Positions 4,774-5,591 of a stretch of 5,591 bases of DNA are shown one piece after another. The notes below the pieces were generated by a model. It saw only the letters and a program-made list of their open reading frames with translations. It was not told the DNA's origin and did no database searches. Where the stretch lies: contig JALHPA010000244.1 of the NCBI GenBank assembly GCA_022842745.1, positions 1 to 5,591 of the forward strand. Direction: 5' to 3'. The translations under genes and the position numbers were made by a program. This DNA is from Pirellulales bacterium. GTDB lineage: Bacteria > Planctomycetota > Planctomycetia > Pirellulales > JALHPA01. Every line of letters begins with the position of its first letter. Position 1 is the stretch's first letter.

Positions 4774-5591
4774 TTAGCGAGCCGAAAAATCTCCCGCCCG
4801 CAGCGTCAGAATTGCCTCGCCGCAGGCCTTGCCAATACTCAGCATGGTCCGCGGGCTGCCCAAATAATGGTAAGGATAATCGCTCCCCACCTTGTTCCAC
4901 TCCGCCAGGTTCTCTCGCCAGCCGCGGCGAAAAACTTCGTCGGCCGCCAGATCCCATAGCGCGTCGGTCTTCACCAAAGCCACATTGCCGGCAAATTCCG
5001 GTTGACCAGCCCCCTCTGCCTGCGCCTGCTTGAATCTCTTCACCCCGTCGCTCGGCCGCGGACCGTCGACACCCATTTGCGCCACCACGAACGGCAACTG
5101 GGGAGCGTGAAGATCGCGCCGCACGTCGCGGATGAAGTGCGCCAGATTGGCCGCGTACTCCCCCGTCGCGGTCGGATCGATCATATCGTTCCACCCCTGA
5201 AACCAGACGAACCCGGCCAGTTCGCATGGCCGCCCCGCCAATTCCGGAAATAGTTCGCCAGCTTGCGCCATCCCCTGCCGCACTTCTTCCAGCATCGCCC
5301 GATACGACGCCCCATAGCGCTCCTTCACCGACTCCAGCGTCGCCGCGGGCTCGCGATTCTGCTGCTGCTTGAGCTGGGCTTCCAAAACCTCGCCCGGCGG
5401 CAGTCCGGCGCTCGGCGGCCGAAAATCCCGATATAGACTCTTCCCCCCCCATGCGGTCTTAATCAGCAGCACCGGCTGCTCGTACCGATCCCCAACCACC
5501 TCGCCAAAGCCGAGTTCCGGCCCAATGCACTTCTCCGAGCCAAACCCGACCGTCAGCTTCCCCCGCCGGTCGAGAAACTTAACCCACACGT
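4774..5591 (-). CDS. SASA-domain (sialate O-acetylesterase-like) carbohydrate esterase, C-terminal part
   Basis: The last 271 codons of a longer gene; the N-terminus is beyond the right edge, and the first complete codon here is an internal GTG (Val). The visible part matches planctomycete SASA-domain (DUF303) esterases, an SGNH-hydrolase-like family of acyl- and acetyl-esterases acting on decorated sugars. Seen in order: IGPELGFGEVVGD (residues 22-34 of the visible part), VLLIKTAWGGKSLYRDFRP (40-58), GFVWFQGWNDM (126-136), PFVVAQMGVDG (166-176), and near the end SDYPYHYLGSPRTMLSIG (236-253) with the candidate catalytic Asp237 and His241. The expected N-terminal block with the nucleophile (GDS-like) and any signal peptide are outside the window, so catalytic completeness cannot be judged. 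It is 20 bp upstream of the PqaA-like gene, suggesting one transcript and perhaps joint action on a polysaccharide. Confidence 0.9.
   Translation of the reverse strand, partial: VWVKFLDRRGKLTVGFGSEKCIGPELGFGEVVGDRYEQPVLLIKTAWGGKSLYRDFRPPSAGLPPGEVLEAQLKQQQNREPAATLESVKERYGASYRAMLEEVRQGMAQAGELFPELAGRPCELAGFVWFQGWNDMIDPTATGEYAANLAHFIRDVRRDLHAPQLPFVVAQMGVDGPRPSDGVKRFKQAQAEGAGQPEFAGNVALVKTDALWDLAADEVFRRGWRENLAEWNKVGSDYPYHYLGSPRTMLSIGKACGEAILTLRAGDFSAR

Noticed and set aside
3062..4777. Open frame of 571 codons on the plus strand, opposite the PqaA-like and DUF1501 genes
   Set aside because: The product is dominated by Arg, His, Pro and Leu with no family motif. It is the mirror of well-supported minus-strand genes, and GC-rich codon use keeps the opposite frame open.
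4754..5452. A 233-codon upstream extension of the PqaA-like frame, to a start at 5452
   Set aside because: The added part overlaps the SASA gene in another frame and is Gly/Arg/Ala-rich without motifs, while a signal peptide starts right after the ATG cluster at 4753-4726.

Overview
The window most likely comes from a planctomycete (Pirellulales-like) chromosome. The evidence is the gene set: a Tat-exported DUF1501 protein, a PhoPQ-activated pathogenicity-related (PqaA-like) hydrolase, a SASA-domain esterase, a HicB-type protein with the typical planctomycete N-terminus, and a lipoprotein with a DNQECCFGPGAALYDC motif. The DNA is GC-rich and the coding strand carries many long G tracts. All supported genes lie on the minus strand, so transcription runs from high to low coordinates. 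The assignment rests on recognised protein motifs, not on a database search.

Layout in transcription order. (1) 5591-4774: the C-terminal 271 codons of a SASA/sialate O-acetylesterase-like protein; its start and nucleophile block lie outside the window. (2) 4753-3284: a complete PqaA-like alpha/beta-hydrolase with a signal peptide, 20 bp after gene 1 and probably co-transcribed. A GC-rich hairpin follows its stop. (3) 3088-1778: a complete DUF1501 protein with a twin-arginine signal, a strong Shine-Dalgarno sequence and a candidate sigma70-like promoter. It ends in an intrinsic terminator at 1694-1713 and so looks monocistronic. (4) 1650-1444: a short HicB-like protein that stops just before the family's C-terminal DNA-binding domain. 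A one-base frame change recovers the expected SGKFV linker, so it looks frame-disrupted. (5) 1404-1093: an unrecognised small ORF of uncertain status in a slightly AT-richer stretch. (6) 984-196: a lipoprotein with a low-complexity linker and a cysteine-containing C-terminal domain. (7) 171-1: the start of a second exported protein with a CPFC motif, 24 bp after gene 6 and probably in its operon.

Functionally this is an envelope and extracellular-hydrolysis neighbourhood: five of the seven coding regions are, or probably are, exported. Genes 1 and 2 may form an esterase pair acting on decorated polysaccharides. Genes 6 and 7 may form a cysteine-motif envelope pair. The HicB region is the clearest oddity: an orphan antitoxin-like gene with no visible HicA and a broken C-terminus. 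No RNA gene, CRISPR array or insertion sequence was seen, and no clearly new multi-gene system can be demonstrated here.
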